A stretch of 64,000 nucleotides of DNA from Sinonovacula constricta. Taxonomy: Eukaryota; Mollusca; Bivalvia; Cardiida; Solecurtidae. Where the stretch lies: positions 8,786,712 to 8,850,711 of the forward strand of contig CM017567.1 of NCBI GenBank assembly GCA_007844125.1, written 5' to 3'. The notes beneath the pieces were generated by a model that had not been told where the DNA came from, did no database searches, and saw only the letters and a list, made by a program, of their open reading frames with translations. Of this stretch, positions 11,212 to 23,800 are shown piece by piece. The first letter of the stretch is position 1; each line of letters begins with the position of its first letter. Made by a program: the position numbers and the translations under genes.

Positions 11212-12995
11212 TGTTGTTGTTGTAGTTGTAGTAGTAACTTAATAAATCTACATAGTGTAAGTTTTGTGTCCAAAGTTAATTTGAGGTCTAACGTTCTTGA
11301 AGTGGGATTTACAATTTTGTGACGCATTATATTTAACGCATACCAAATTAATTTCGCATATTTAGTCCGCCTAATCTACTCATTTTCTTATGTAGAAGGA
11401 GTACTTTGGCAGTGACGACCTGTAGCAATAAGCAATTAAGAGTACTGCGTAAGAACCAGCATCTCGTGTAAGTCTGCAGTTCGAATCCAGGGTCCTACAC
11501 ACAGTAGCCTAATGCCTAACTAACAGACTAATGTCGCTTAATTAGAATTTTTGACTAACGACTATCACTTACACAGTCCTTATGCCTGCACCCTGTAGCT
11601 GTTCCATGATAGACTCAGAAGGAAAGATGTTCGCTTCTGCCATCACGGTTGGATCGATGTCAGACGGGTTACAGTCCGCCCCCTGGGCCCCACACCGTCC
11701 CGCCAGGGAGAACAGTAGCAACAAGACTACGACAAACTGCAAAGAAGGTGCATAATAATCTCAGCTACGGATCGTTTTATCAAAAGTCTCGACCAAAACT
11801 TCTTAACGCGAATTGATCTGGATAAGCGACGTAAGTTGCAAAACCAGATTACCAAACGTCACATCACAAAAGATCAAAAACCACATGATAGCACATTAGT
11901 CTACAAATCTATGAATATCATATAACATGTCAGAATTCACCGAACACGTTTATATACACGCCACGTAACACATTAGTATACATTTATAACACATTTGAAT
12001 CACAGATCGGAATATCAAAAAGTGATCACATTACAGATCAAAACATCACATAACAGATCAGAACATCACATAACAGATCAGAATATCACATTATAGAATA
12101 GAACATCACATTACAGAACAGAACAGAATATTGCAGAACAAAGCACCACAAACTGACCAGAACATCACATAACAGATCAGAATATCACATTATAGAATAG
12201 ATCATCACATTACAGAACAGGACAGAATATTGCAGAACAAATCACCACATACTGATTAGAACATCACATAGCAGATCAAAACACTGAATATCAGATCAAA
12301 GCATTAGGTTAACACATTCTTTTTTCAATACATACTATATGAGGACATCACATAACAGATCAAAACACTGAATATCAGATCAACGCATAAAAGGTTAACA
12401 CATTCTTTTTTCAATACATACCATATGAGGACATCACATAATATATCAAAACATAACATAACATAACATAACATAACATGTTAGTATACGGCATTCTAGA
12501 TTAGCAAATAATATAACAGGACAGAACATTTCAATCAATTAAGCTATTTAATTTTGAAACCAAAACAGCATACGCATCAATTGTTTTCATCATCAGATTT
12601 TTAAGTAAAAATAACTTATTTTAGAAAAGTTTTAATTTAATGCACGCAGTCAAGTTATTCTATACGTCAGTCAATTTAATTAGCAACTTCATATTCGCAT
12701 GTGTACTACATAGCTAGTTAACATAGGTTTTTAAGTCATGTCAACAGTGTCGCAACACTGAAAAGTGCTCCGCAAGCAGGGTTAAAGAAGGTACAGAATG
12801 AGTTTCTGATTGTTAAAGTATAAAACCATTATATGCTTCGAAGTCAAGACAAAATTTAGACATCATGTATCAGATTGATTTTAAATAAACCATCATCATT
12901 TGAAATTTTTAAACTTGTGCTGACATGTAGTATATATATTAACTGTTATTGGATTACGAAATGCATTAAAATGTTCCTCTTACCTTGTTGGCCAT
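8341..12995 (-). CDS. Gene B: secreted cysteine-rich protein, subfamily 1 (237 aa, six exons)
   Basis: Spliced CDS: 12984-12995, 11573-11736, 10599-10724, 10044-10226, 8726-8794, 8341-8500 on the minus strand, all GT-AG; intron 1 is phase 0, the rest phase 2, ending TAA. The product begins MANK-FVVVLLLLFSLAGRCGA with signal cleavage before QGADCNPSD. A charged helical stretch follows (residues ~59-101; KTKIDDMVKADPTLSEIRDK). The Cys/aromatic region has PVCPHRWMYIRYWQW, YNYWVTSC, YCHVHKYWDYWHYYFRC, FMPMIC and RIPRGCCCRRYWPWK. The mature chain has 11 cysteines, in the same order as A. Exon lengths match A except the last (160 versus 157 bp). The gene is divergently oriented to D, whose promoter block lies about 2.4 kb away. 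The open frame through six exons and three-way conservation support a functional gene. The biochemical role is not known to me. Confidence 0.87.
8538..8602. repeat. (CAT)n microsatellite in intron 5 of gene B
   Basis: A nearly pure run of about 20 CAT triplets, 40 bp before the last exon in transcript sense. It is the least interrupted of the three corresponding tracts in A, B and C. Confidence 0.95.
9565..9660 (-). mobile_element. SINE fragment in intron 4 of gene B
   Basis: The stretch GAACCAAAATCGCACCGCAG, then GTCAGTTGGAAGACTTTTCC, closely matches the body of the tRNA-derived SINE in gene C intron 3 (about 50785-50825). The tRNA-like head is missing here, so this is a partial copy. Confidence 0.5.
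11044..11236. repeat. (GTA)n microsatellite in intron 2 of gene B
   Basis: About 60 GTA triplets with two GAAGAAGTAGAA interruptions. The long poly-Val and poly-Leu frames across it are repeat artefacts, not proteins. Confidence 0.97.
11395..11525 (+). mobile_element. tRNA-derived SINE fragment in intron 2 of gene B
   Basis: A tRNA-like head is visible on the plus strand: GTAGCAATAAGCAATTAAGAG as a degenerate A box and AGTTCGAATCC as B box (11478-11488), about 45 nt apart, ending GGGTCCTAC. The arms do not close cleanly, so it is a SINE head or tRNA pseudogene. Confidence 0.45.
12000..12480. repeat. ACATCACATAACAGATCAGA-type minisatellite in intron 1 of gene B
   Basis: Imperfect tandem and higher-order repeats built from AACATCACATAACAGATCAG and AATATCACATTATAGAATAG units. 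A duplicated ~75-bp block (about 12265-12345 and 12340-12430) includes CATTCTTTTTTCAATACATA, and the tract ends in (ACATA)n. Related sequence fills intron 1 of gene C (52320-52620), so the repeat is ancestral to the duplication. Confidence 0.8.
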
Positions 12996-13088
12996 ATTGA
13001 CTTTGCCTGAAGTGTTCTCTGTGCAACAGGTCCCCTTCTTAAAACTGGTTTCTAAATTAACGTCCTTTTTAAGCCCAATTGGAAAAAA

Positions 13089-13262
13089 GTAGTCCCCTTT
13101 TTTCGACGATCACCTGATTTGTTCAGATGGGCGATAAACACCGTAAGCAGGGTTATTACGCAGCTTCAGACAGGTATGAAGCCCAGCTGCCCGTGGCAAC
13201 GTTGTCTGATTCAATGAGTCGAAGGTATTTTGTTGTCGCCGTAATATCCATTGAAGCGTACT
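13089..13262 (-). promoter_or_regulatory. Conserved upstream block of gene B
   Basis: Matches the blocks upstream of A and C: AAAAAAGTAGTCCCC, an E-box-like CACCTGAT (13111, about 116 bp upstream of the ATG, where A and C have CACGTGAT), TTATTACGCAGCTTCAGA, GGCAACGTTGTCTGATTCAA and ATTTTGTTGTCGCCGTAA. A TTAAAAAG element on the minus strand near 13065 could be a TATA box. Promoter/5' UTR function is inferred from conservation and position. Confidence 0.55.
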
Positions 13263-15375
13263 TATTTCAACCCTGATATTTATTACGTAAAATGTTACTT
13301 TAACTGTTGTTTTTTAATCTCTAATTCACTTTACATTGTTTAACATATTAATTGGTATCAATTTAAACTCCAAATATGTCAATGTTGCGCTTCTCTGTGA
13401 ATGCAGTTACTGTTGTACATCTAACGAAACATGAAAATTGGTAAATGACTAGCAAAACGTGGCAATTATTTCAACCTAATACACTGTACTACCAAGGTGT
13501 GATCGTCCCTGGGATGAACTTTTGTGAGAAATTCTGATTTGAAATATAAGTGTACAAAAAGTGTACTCAACTGCGTATTCTGCATACAGTGAGGCTTTGA
13601 ATAAAATAAAACATTACAAGAAACCATTGAAACGTCAAACATTTTTCTTTATGGTTAATTCCAGGTATTTACCAACAACGCAATATGAGCTATTCATAAT
13701 TCATGCTGGTTGAGTCAACTAGTATGTTTACTAAATATTTGCCATTCATCTCAGTGGGTGCAGCCAATGGCAAAACGATAAACAGTACCATCCGAGTTAT
13801 TTTGCCGTTCCCTCAAGCATGTAAAGATAAAACTGTTTTGTTTTTACTTTTGAAACCTTGCCCAGCAGAGAAGCCTTACTTTAGGAAACCAGGAGATGAT
13901 TTGATAGCTCATTCAAATCTAACTGGTTGTACCAATCTTAAACAGGTGAAAAACATTATCTCCTAAAAGTACAACACTTTCTGGTTTACAAGATACTTTA
14001 AACTGAACTTTTCTGTCCTAACCTTCGAAGCGTATATATATATGTTCAAAACTTATGTTATAAAGAGCAAAAGGCATAAAGGGTCGTAAAGTTTTATTAA
14101 TATATATTTCACGCTGCAATCCACTTAAGTAATGTTCGTTATTTAAAGATGTAATATTTTTCAACGCATGTGGTCGACGGTTTCCCATAATGACAATTTA
14201 AGCAAACATTATTTTTGAACATTGAGGTAAATGTTATTATATCTGGATGGTCGATAAGTTACGTGTTCATCTCTCATACAACATAGTCTCATGTTAAAAA
14301 TGAGTTTGGGGTTGTTTTTATTTATTTTACGAGAATAATGATATTTTTTTTCTTCAATTTTTTGAACTGTTAAAATGACGACAAACTGACATGTTTTTGT
14401 TACCTTTGTAACAAAAGACTAACTTAAATACAAATAAGAAGACAAACGTGAATACAAATTACATTATAATAAATTGGTCTGCATGATAGCTTAGGTTACA
14501 TTTGTTCTTAATAAGATGTACGGACAGAAATGCAGAAATTTTTCATATACACTCTCTTTCCAAATCTTAACTTATTCATGAGCATAGCCTTCAGAACATA
14601 AACACACATTAAATTGTCACAAAAGCAAATATAAATAAGAAAATGAAAATGTGGAGTGTTAAATGAACATTAAAACACGGGAAGATGTTCACTTTGAGAA
14701 TAGGCTTGTAATCTTGGTAATTGAACATGTACGTTTTGAATAATGACAACATCAAAAGTCATGTAAACGGACACCAGAAATATTAAAATACATCATTGAG
14801 AATCATTTACATTAAACTATATTTCAAGTTTCGTCTGTGCCAGATATACTTTCAGTTGCTTTTCTTCTCTGACATCTATATACTAATGCCTTCACTCGGA
14901 TAATTTCTATACACAGTAAAAACACAAAGTACTCAAACAAAAGCTAGATAATTTGTTTAATCTAATTGCCCTCAAGGGTGGTATTCTTTACCTGAAGACT
15001 TCTAAGCATTTTACTATTACGTTTTTGCTTAAACTTCTCCCAGGTCAGTGAGATACGCATTTGTAATTACAGTGAAACATGAATAGGTGCGTTCAAAATT
15101 TTTCGAAGTGTAACAAACCAATTGTATTTTACATATAGTTGTTTATTCTTTTCCTTAATCCGCAACACGTGTATGACATAGTCTCAAGAGAGTCACTAAG
15201 ATTTACAGAAAAAGATTCCGGCGTTCACATTGGACCTTCACAACAGACCCTTCATTCAACATGGATTCGTTTATCAGTTTGTTAAAAATGACAAAATTGA
15301 TATTATGATAAACGGATCTTAAATTATATATGATCTGTTAAAATGCAAGTTAATTGTAAGTTTAGATTCAAGATA
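13263..15375. other. Intergenic region between divergent genes B and D
   Basis: AT-rich DNA with no exon-like block I could match to either subfamily. The short open frames here (for example 13703-13966) lack splice, start or family support. Confidence 0.5.
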
Positions 15376-15575
15376 TTCGCACAGTATTATAAGTAAAGGG
15401 TATTTGCGTGGGGTGCAGTGTAGCTAAACCCACAGGTGAAGTGTTCAAGGGTGCATTTATTATATATTCTTATACATATCAAAGATCAAATTGAAAAGTT
15501 ACGCTTTGTGAATATGTCACATAAGAAGTAAATGTACTTTTGAATCTGTTTTGGTATATCTTCACCGGTGATAGT
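15376..15575 (+). promoter_or_regulatory. Conserved upstream block of gene D (TATA-containing)
   Basis: Aligns with sequence upstream of gene E (54357-54540). Shared features are CAGTATTATAA (TATA-like, 15382-15392), then GGTGCAG, AGCTAAAC(C/G)CACAGGTGAA or close variant, GAAGTGTTCA, a GTTACGCTT/GTAACGCTT string and TTTTGGTAT. Conservation is strongest in the first ~75 bp. It probably marks the promoter and perhaps the untranslated first exon. In D it lies 5.3 kb before the first identified coding exon because a satellite array intervenes. Confidence 0.5.
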
Positions 15576-15882
15576 AGAGTGGTAGGAGTGTACTTTTAAT
15601 TACTTACATGTCAGTGTGTATAAAGGTCACAAAACACCCGCGGAATGATACATAAGCCTTAATGGTGGAAATTGGTGATGCGTCCAATTCCTACGAAAGG
15701 AAAAGAAGTGCGTTCATTAATCGAAAAGTATACAAACAAGTCAAGATGTAAGTGTGCTAACACAAAACGGATATCCAGATATGCGAATTCTTGTAAGTAC
15801 CTTTTATTAGTGCATAATGAGTGCATATTATTTGTCCATTTATTATCGAAGATTCGAAAAAGAGCATCATTCACATAATTTG

Positions 15883-15988
15883 AATATATCTATATATAGA
15901 TATATAGGATATATATATATATATATCTATATATAGATATATATATAGTAGATATATATATATATATATCTATATATATAATATCATC

Positions 15989-16068
<80 letters not shown>
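15883..16068. repeat. (AT)n and palindromic TATATCTATATATAGATATA tract
   Basis: Nearly uninterrupted AT dinucleotides, preceded by self-complementary TATATCTATATATAGATATA motifs that could extrude hairpins. It borders the 41-bp satellite. Confidence 0.95.
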
Positions 16069-16074
<6 letters not shown>

Positions 16075-16329
16075 GCTTCTCAGACATTGTTCACTGTGGC
16101 CCGGATTCGAGCCATGGACACGACATTTCAGAAACGTAAAATTGGTCTTGATACATACAGCACTGATGCTTACTCTCGGTTTATAACGATAGTTCTACGA
16201 CTTTTCAGCGTGGTAGTCGGATAAGGTGCCTATGTGTTAGTCATGTCAGGCATTTATGCCGTGCATGATACCACAGTTAGACAACAGCTCTATGTGCTGC
16301 AAGGGCACATCGTTTCCAGATAGCTACAA

Positions 16330-19300
16330 TAATGATATTGAGACAATACACCTATAAAACATAACATTTTGACCGGAAACATACAAAACAATAGCTGGAA
16401 TACCGGTGCTGAGACAGTACATCTATAAACAATAGCTGACATGCTGATGCTGAGACAGTACACCTATAAAACAATAGCTGACAATAATGTTTAAACAGTA
16501 CACCTATAAAACAATAGCTGACATACCGATGTTGAGACAGTACACCCATAAAGAACAGCTGAAATACTGATGTTGAGACAGTACACCCATAAAGAACAGC
16601 TGAAATACTGATGTTGAGACAGTACATCCATAAACAACAGCTGAAATACTGATGTTGACACAGTACAACTATAAAATAAAGTATTGAGTTCGTACACTTA
16701 TAAATAAAGCTGAAATGCTGATGTTGGTACAGTAAATCTATAAATCAACGATGACATACTGATGTTGTGACAGTACACCTATAAAACAATAGCTGACATT
16801 AATGTTGTGACAGTACACCTATAACACAATAGCTGACATTAATGTGGTGACATTACACCCATAAACAATAGCTGACATACTGATGTTGAGACGGTACACC
16901 CATAAACAATAGCTGACATACTGATGCTGAGACATTACACCCATAAACAATAGCTGACATACCGATGTTGAGACAGTACACCCATAACCAGAAGCTGACA
17001 TACTGATGCTGAGACAGTACACCCATAAACAATAGCTGACATACCGATGTTGAGACAGTACACCCATTAACAATAGCTGACATACCGATGTTGAGACAGT
17101 ACACCCATAAACAATAGCTGACATACCGATGTTGAGACAGTACACCCATAAACAATAGCTGACATACCGATGTTGAGACAGTACACCCATAAACAATAGC
17201 TGACATACCGATGTTGAGACAGTACACCCAAAAACAATAGCTGACATACTGATGTTGAGACAGTACACCCATAACCAAAAGCTGAAATACTGATGTTGTG
17301 ACAGTACATCTATAAAACAATAGCTGAAATACTGATCTTGGGATAGTAAACCTATAAATCAAAAATGACATATTGATGTTGAGACATTACACCCATAAAC
17401 AACAGCTGAAAAACTGATGTTGAGACAGTACACCCATAAACAATAGCTGAAATACTGATGTTGAGACAGTACACCCATAACCAAAAGCTGACATACTGAT
17501 GTTGTGACAGTACACCTATAAAACAATAGCTGAAATACTGATCTTGGGATAGTAAACCTATAAATCAAAAATGACATATTGATGTTGAGACAGTACACCC
17601 ATAAACAACAGCTGAAAAACTGATGTTGAGACAGTACACCCATAAACAACAGCTGAAAAACTGATGTTGAGACAGTACACCCATAAACAACAGCTGAAAA
17701 ACTGATGTTGAGACAGTACACCCATAAACAACAGATGAAATACTAATGTTGAGACAGTACACCTATAAACAACAGATGAAATACTAATGTTGAGACAGTA
17801 CACCTATAAACAACAGCTGAAAAACTGATGTTGAGACAGTACACCTATAAAACAATAGCTGACATATTGATGTTGAGACAGTACATCCATAAACAACAGC
17901 TGACATACTGATGTTGAGACAGTACATCTATAAAACAACAGCTGACATACTGATGTTGAGACAGTACACCCATAAACAACAGATGAAAAACTGATGTTGA
18001 GACAGTACACCCATAAACAACAGATGAAAAACTGATGTTGAGACAGTACACCCATAAACAACAGATGAACAAACTGATGTTGAGACAGTACACCCATAAA
18101 CAACAGCTGACATACTGATGTTGAGACAGTACATCTATAAAACAACAGCTGACATACTGATGTTGAGACAGTACACCCATAAACAACAGCTGAAAAACTG
18201 ATGTTGAGACAGTTCACCCATAAACAACAGATGAAAAACTGATGTTGAGACAGTACACCCATAACCAAAAGCTGACATACTGATGTTGAGACAGTACACC
18301 TATAAAACAATAGCTGAAATACTGATCTTGGGATAGTAAACCTATAAATCAAAAATGACATATTGATGTTGAGACAGTACACCCATAAACAACAGCTGAA
18401 AAACTGATGTTGAGACAGTACACCCATAAACAACAGCTGAAAAACTGATGTTGAGACAGTACACCCATAAACAACAGATGAAAAACTGATGTTGAGACAG
18501 TACACCTATAAAACAATAGCTGACATATTGATGTTGAGACAGTACATCCATAAACAACAGCTGACATACTGATGTTGAGACAGTACATCTATAAAACAAC
18601 AGCTGACATACTGATGTTGAGACAGTACACCCATAAACAACAGATGAAAAACTGATGTTGAGACAGTACACCCATAAACAACAGATGAAAAACTGATGTT
18701 GAGACAGTACACCCATAAACAACAGATGAACAAACTGATGTTGAGACAGTACACCCATAAACAACAGCTGACATACTGATGTTGAGACAGTACATCTATA
18801 AAACAACAGCTGACATACTGATGTTGAGACAGTACACCCATAAACAACAGCTGAAAAACTGATGTTGAGACAGTTCACCCATAAACAACAGATGAAAAAC
18901 TGATGTTGAGACAGTACACCCATAAACTTCAGATGAAAAACTGATGTTGAGACAGTACACCCATAAACTTCAGATGAAAAACTGATGTTGAGACAGTACA
19001 CCCATAAACAACAGATGAAAAACTGATGTTGAGACAGTACACCCATAAACTTCAGATGAAAAACTGATGTTGAGACAGTACACCCATAAACAACAGCTGA
19101 AAAACTGATGTTGAGACAGTACACCCATAGCCAACAGATGAAAAACTGATGTTAAGACAGTACACCCATAAACAACAGCTGACATACTGATGTTGAGACA
19201 GTACACCCATAAACAATAGCTGACATGTTGATGTTAAGACAGTACACCCATAAAGAACAGCTGAAAAACTGATGTGAGACAGTACACCCATAAACAACAG

Positions 19301-20680
19301 CTGAAATACTGATGTTGAGACAGTACAGCCATAAAATAAAGTATTGAGTTCGTACACTTATAAATATAACTGAAATGCTGATGCTGGTACAGTAAACCTA
19401 TAAATCAACGATGACATACTGATGTTGTGACAGTACACCTTTAAAACATAGCTGACATACTGATGTTGAGACAGTACACCTTTAAAACATAGCTGACATA
19501 CTGATGTTGTGACAGTATACCTATAAAACATAGCTGACATACTGATGTTGAGACAGTACACCTATAAAACATAGCTGACATACTGATGTTGTGACAGTAC
19601 ACCTTTAAAACATAGCTGACATACTGATGTTGAGACAGTACACCTATAAAACATAGCTGACATACTGATGTTGTGACAGTACACCTTTAAAACATAGCTG
19701 ACATACTGATGTTGAGACAGTACACCTTTAAAACATAGCTGACATACTGATGTTGAGACAGTACACCTTTAAAACATAGCTGACATACTGATGTTGAGAC
19801 AGTACACCTATAAAACATAGCTGACATACTGATGTTGTGACAGTACACCTTTAAAACATAGCTGACATACTGATGTTGAGACAGTACACCTTTAAAACAT
19901 AGCTGACATACTGATGTTGAGACAGTACACCTTTAAAACATAGCTGACATACTGATGTTGAGACAGTACACCTTTAAAACATAGCTGACATATTGATGTT
20001 GAGACAGTACACCTATAAAACATAGCTGACATACTGATGTTGTGACAGTACACCTTTAAAACATAGCTAACATACTGATGTTGAGACAGTACACCTTTAA
20101 AACATAGCTGACATACTGATGTTGTGACAGTACACCTTTAAAACATAGCTGACATACTGATGTTGAGACAGTACACCTTTAAAACATAGCTGACATACTG
20201 ATGTTGAGACAGTACACCTTTAAAACATAGCTGACATACTGATGTTGAGACAGTACACCTTTAAAACATAGCTGACATACTGATGTTGTGACAGTACATC
20301 TTTAAAACATAGCTGACATACTGATGTTGAGACAGTACACCTTTAAAACATAGCTGACATACTGATGTTGAGACAGTACACCTTTAAAACATAGCTGACA
20401 TACTGATGTTGAGACAGTATACCTATAAAACATAGCTGACATACTGATGTTGAGACAGTACACCTTTAAAACATAGCTGACATACTGATGTTGTGACAGT
20501 ACACCTTTAAAACATAGCTGACATACTGATGTTGAGACAGTACACCTTTAAAACATAGCTGACATACTGATGTTGAGACAGTACACCTTTAAAACATAGC
20601 TGACATACTGATGTTGAGACAGTATACCTATAAAACATACCTGAAATACTGATGTTGAGACAGTACAACTAACACACATT
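16330..20680. repeat. Satellite array, 41-bp monomer, ~105 copies
   Basis: The monomer is 41 bp: TGATGTTGAGACAGTACACC followed by TTTAAAACATAGCTGACATAC. The left part (about 16330-19420) has heterogeneous monomers with CCATAAACAACAGCTGAAAAAC-type variants. The right part (about 19430-20640) is homogeneous with the CTTTAAAACATAGC variant and alternates GAGACAG and GTGACAG. A block at about 17830-18255 is repeated at about 18491-18916, an offset of 661 bp, giving higher-order structure. Because 41 is not a multiple of 3 and the monomer lacks stop codons on the minus strand, long minus-strand frames arise with a 41-residue period. I regard these as artefacts. The array lies upstream of gene D, within the region corresponding to its 5' intron. 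Confidence 0.97.
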
Positions 20681-20881
20681 GCTGAAATACTTCGTTTCTG
20701 CCAATTCTGTTTCTGTATAAATATTGATGTGCTAATTATGACTTGACCTTCCTTACATGGAGAGTGCCATACTTCTGTCTGAGCACTTGAAGCTCAACTA
20801 TTGTATTCATTAATATTTCCTCTTTTCCTATAAATTCTAATGATTGCATACTGCAGTAATTATCTGGGTGTTTCTGTTTAG

Positions 20882-23800
20882 CTGCATTATCTGCTCTTGG
20901 TGTCCCTGCGCGGGCCTTGGGTAGAACTGATGCCTGTGGAGTTTTGCCCTGCACCAACTATTATCCCTACATCACTGTACGTTGACAAGGAGTTTCCCAC
21001 GTAAGTACATTAACGCAATATTGCATCTCTTTGCCATAATTGTAAGGTTTTAAGATAAGCAAAGTAAGAAAGTAACGCTTCCGCAGTTCGGAGAAATACT
21101 AGGTGGTGAGCTCAACACTGCTTAAATAGGTAAAAGTCATGCGAATATTTGCATTTTTCTAGCAAAAAGACAACACAATCTGTTGAAGGACCATGTTCGT
21201 TAGAATAGAACGAAAGAATGTAATATGTCATCTCAAAAATCAGTGCCGTTCAACAAAGTTTTGTTTCAACGATATTTGCAAGAAATTTATGTCAATAAAA
21301 GATTTGACTTGGAAAGTATATACAGCCAGTTCAGTGGTGGTTGTAGTTCAGGAGCCGTTTCCATCCAAATGACAGGCAAGATTGTTGAATAAACAGTTTT
21401 ACCAAAGCATCAGCAATGTATTTAACGAAAATACTTTTATATACATTTTACTGCTTTAACATGGGCAATAAATCTTTTGTTTAACTGTGACTATGCTGTT
21501 GTGTGCATATATTCATATTATGTGATGCATGTTTATTTAACAACTCATTTCGTTTTACTCTTGCTATGGTTTGGTGGTATGGGTTCCATTGTGTTACTTC
21601 ACTTACAGTGTATATTTTTCACTGACCTGTAGAAATCAATTCAAGAGAGCAAGGAGCGACGTGGAGCCTGGTGTATTCGACTATTTCAAAGCCAAAGAAA
21701 AGGCCCTCTCCGATGCTCTGAAGTAAGAATATAATTATTTATTGTCGAAACGTAACTAAGGTGAGAACAAAATGTAGGCACTGCTCACCCTCTTGACTTC
21801 TTGTTAATGTGGAAAGGTTTATTTGGTAAACCTCAATGATCATTCTTTTCGGGCTAATATACATACAATATGCGATTTTTTTCTGGTTTTTAAAACGAAA
21901 TGGTAAGCACGTGTCTACTTTCCCTTAGTAAAGCTATGTCACTGATTATTTCTCTAATACAAACTGTATTTTTTCTACTTGCCAGCTAGGTATTGAAGAT
22001 TTATCCATAAAGCTTTCTTACAATGACGCTAATTGCCATATTGTTTAGAGTTCAGTGGTTTATTTTGTTTTATTTTATTATTAAACGGGTGTATTCCATA
22101 GGTGTATATCTGTTTAAAGAAAAATGAAATGTGAAGGAATAAAAATGTTTAATTAATAAATACTTTGTTATATTTAAGACCCAGACGATATTAAATATGC
22201 TTTAATAAGGAATACGATATACGAAAACTTTAAAGTATAGCCAATTTGAAATGTGTATTTCTCACATAAATGGGCAGCAACATAGTGTGTATTATAAAAA
22301 CTTTTATACATCAGACTTCGAACAGCAGGTATGAATATATTTTACGTTTGGACATTCACACATTTAGGCATCATGTAATTGTTGCCATGTGAACCTTTCT
22401 AAATTTAATGTATTTAAGTTAATAATGCCAAATTGAAAGACCACGCCTTGAATGTCCAAAATATTACAACGATCATTTTCCATGATGATTTACCAACAAT
22501 AAACCATTAAACTATATCCCTTTTTATTCTAGAGATGATATAAAGGCCGTGATACCATATCCCGACTGCTTGGAAGTCCCTGTATGTGAAAGTCAAACAG
22601 ATGTCATACAGAACTGGCGGGTGAGAGGTCACAACTGCTGGGTCATAGAGCCTATCTACTGGGTCACGTGTCTCGAGTAAGATTTGTTTTGCATGTGATC
22701 CAGATAATGTATGAGGTAGCGGTTCTATTAGTATTCACTTTTTTCTCAGGCTCTGAATATTTTGCGGATACACATTTTTACCATCTCCGACAGAGAAAGA
22801 GAGCATATAGTTATTGCTTTGTCCACCAGTAATTCTGTCTGTTTGACCTTCATAGATTTGTAGAAAACTAATTTCAAACTGATTTCAGACTTTAGGGTCG
22901 GGGTGGGATGAATAGAGCTTGATGAATAACTTTGTTAATGGAGGCCATACCATGTATTAGTCCTGGATTACGGATTTATCCTTACGACGTTACGTTTGAC
23001 GTCACGTAAAGTCAATCGACAATTTGGTGTGACACTAAAGTATATTACTTTCAAGCTCAAGACTTCAAGGTTTACTCGGAATTGATTGTACACAGCATAT
23101 TATAATTACTTCATGAAATTATTGAGCATATATCGGTAGTTGTGTTTCTTTTTTCTCTAGTATGTATTGATAAATAAATAATTAATAAAAATCCTTTATT
23201 AATTTTTCTTGTCAGGAATACAACTTACTGATAGATTCACTTCATACTTGGTAAAGGCGATGGGTTGAAATGAAGGGCACAATAATCTTTATCTACCTTT
23301 ATTCCGTTTCCCTGCCTGGAAATAGCTTAACTTAACATACTTGTTGGATCTGCATTTAACTAGGTAGTAAGTTGTCTGGTGATAAATAGAAGTAGAATAG
23401 GTAAATAAGAAAAGGTTCTATCAAAATTTTCACAGATATTTAAATTTTATCTACCAGTAGACAAAGGCAAACAAGGTAAATGTAAATGTGACAAAAACAC
23501 AGAGACGAGACATAACACACATAAAGAAAAACCATCAGTTGCCGCCTTGGAACGGTCAAACATAACTTTTCCTACGTTAACCTTTTAGTTATCTCCCCTT
23601 CTAATGTAATACAAGCTTGAGTTTCACTTAGACTTGATTGCACCGCCACAGTGGGAAGACTGGTAATCCATTTATTTCGTTTACTTTATACACTTGATAC
23701 TTACTGCACCAACTGCAATGCCATTGGTCAGGAATACTAATACCCTTACCATTCCCATGAGACCACTGAGGCCGTGTCTAGCTGGGTCGTCTAGCCGGAT

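Noticed and set aside
10898..11327. Poly-Val and poly-Leu ORFs on both strands
   Set aside because: Translation of a (GTA)n microsatellite inside an intron of gene B.
16352..19561. Many overlapping minus-strand ORFs up to 260 aa (MYCLNIS..., VYGCTVSTS... repeats)
   Set aside because: They arise from the 41-bp satellite, which has no minus-strand stops and reads through all three frames with a 41-residue period. No start context, splice sites or non-repeat flanking coding sequence.
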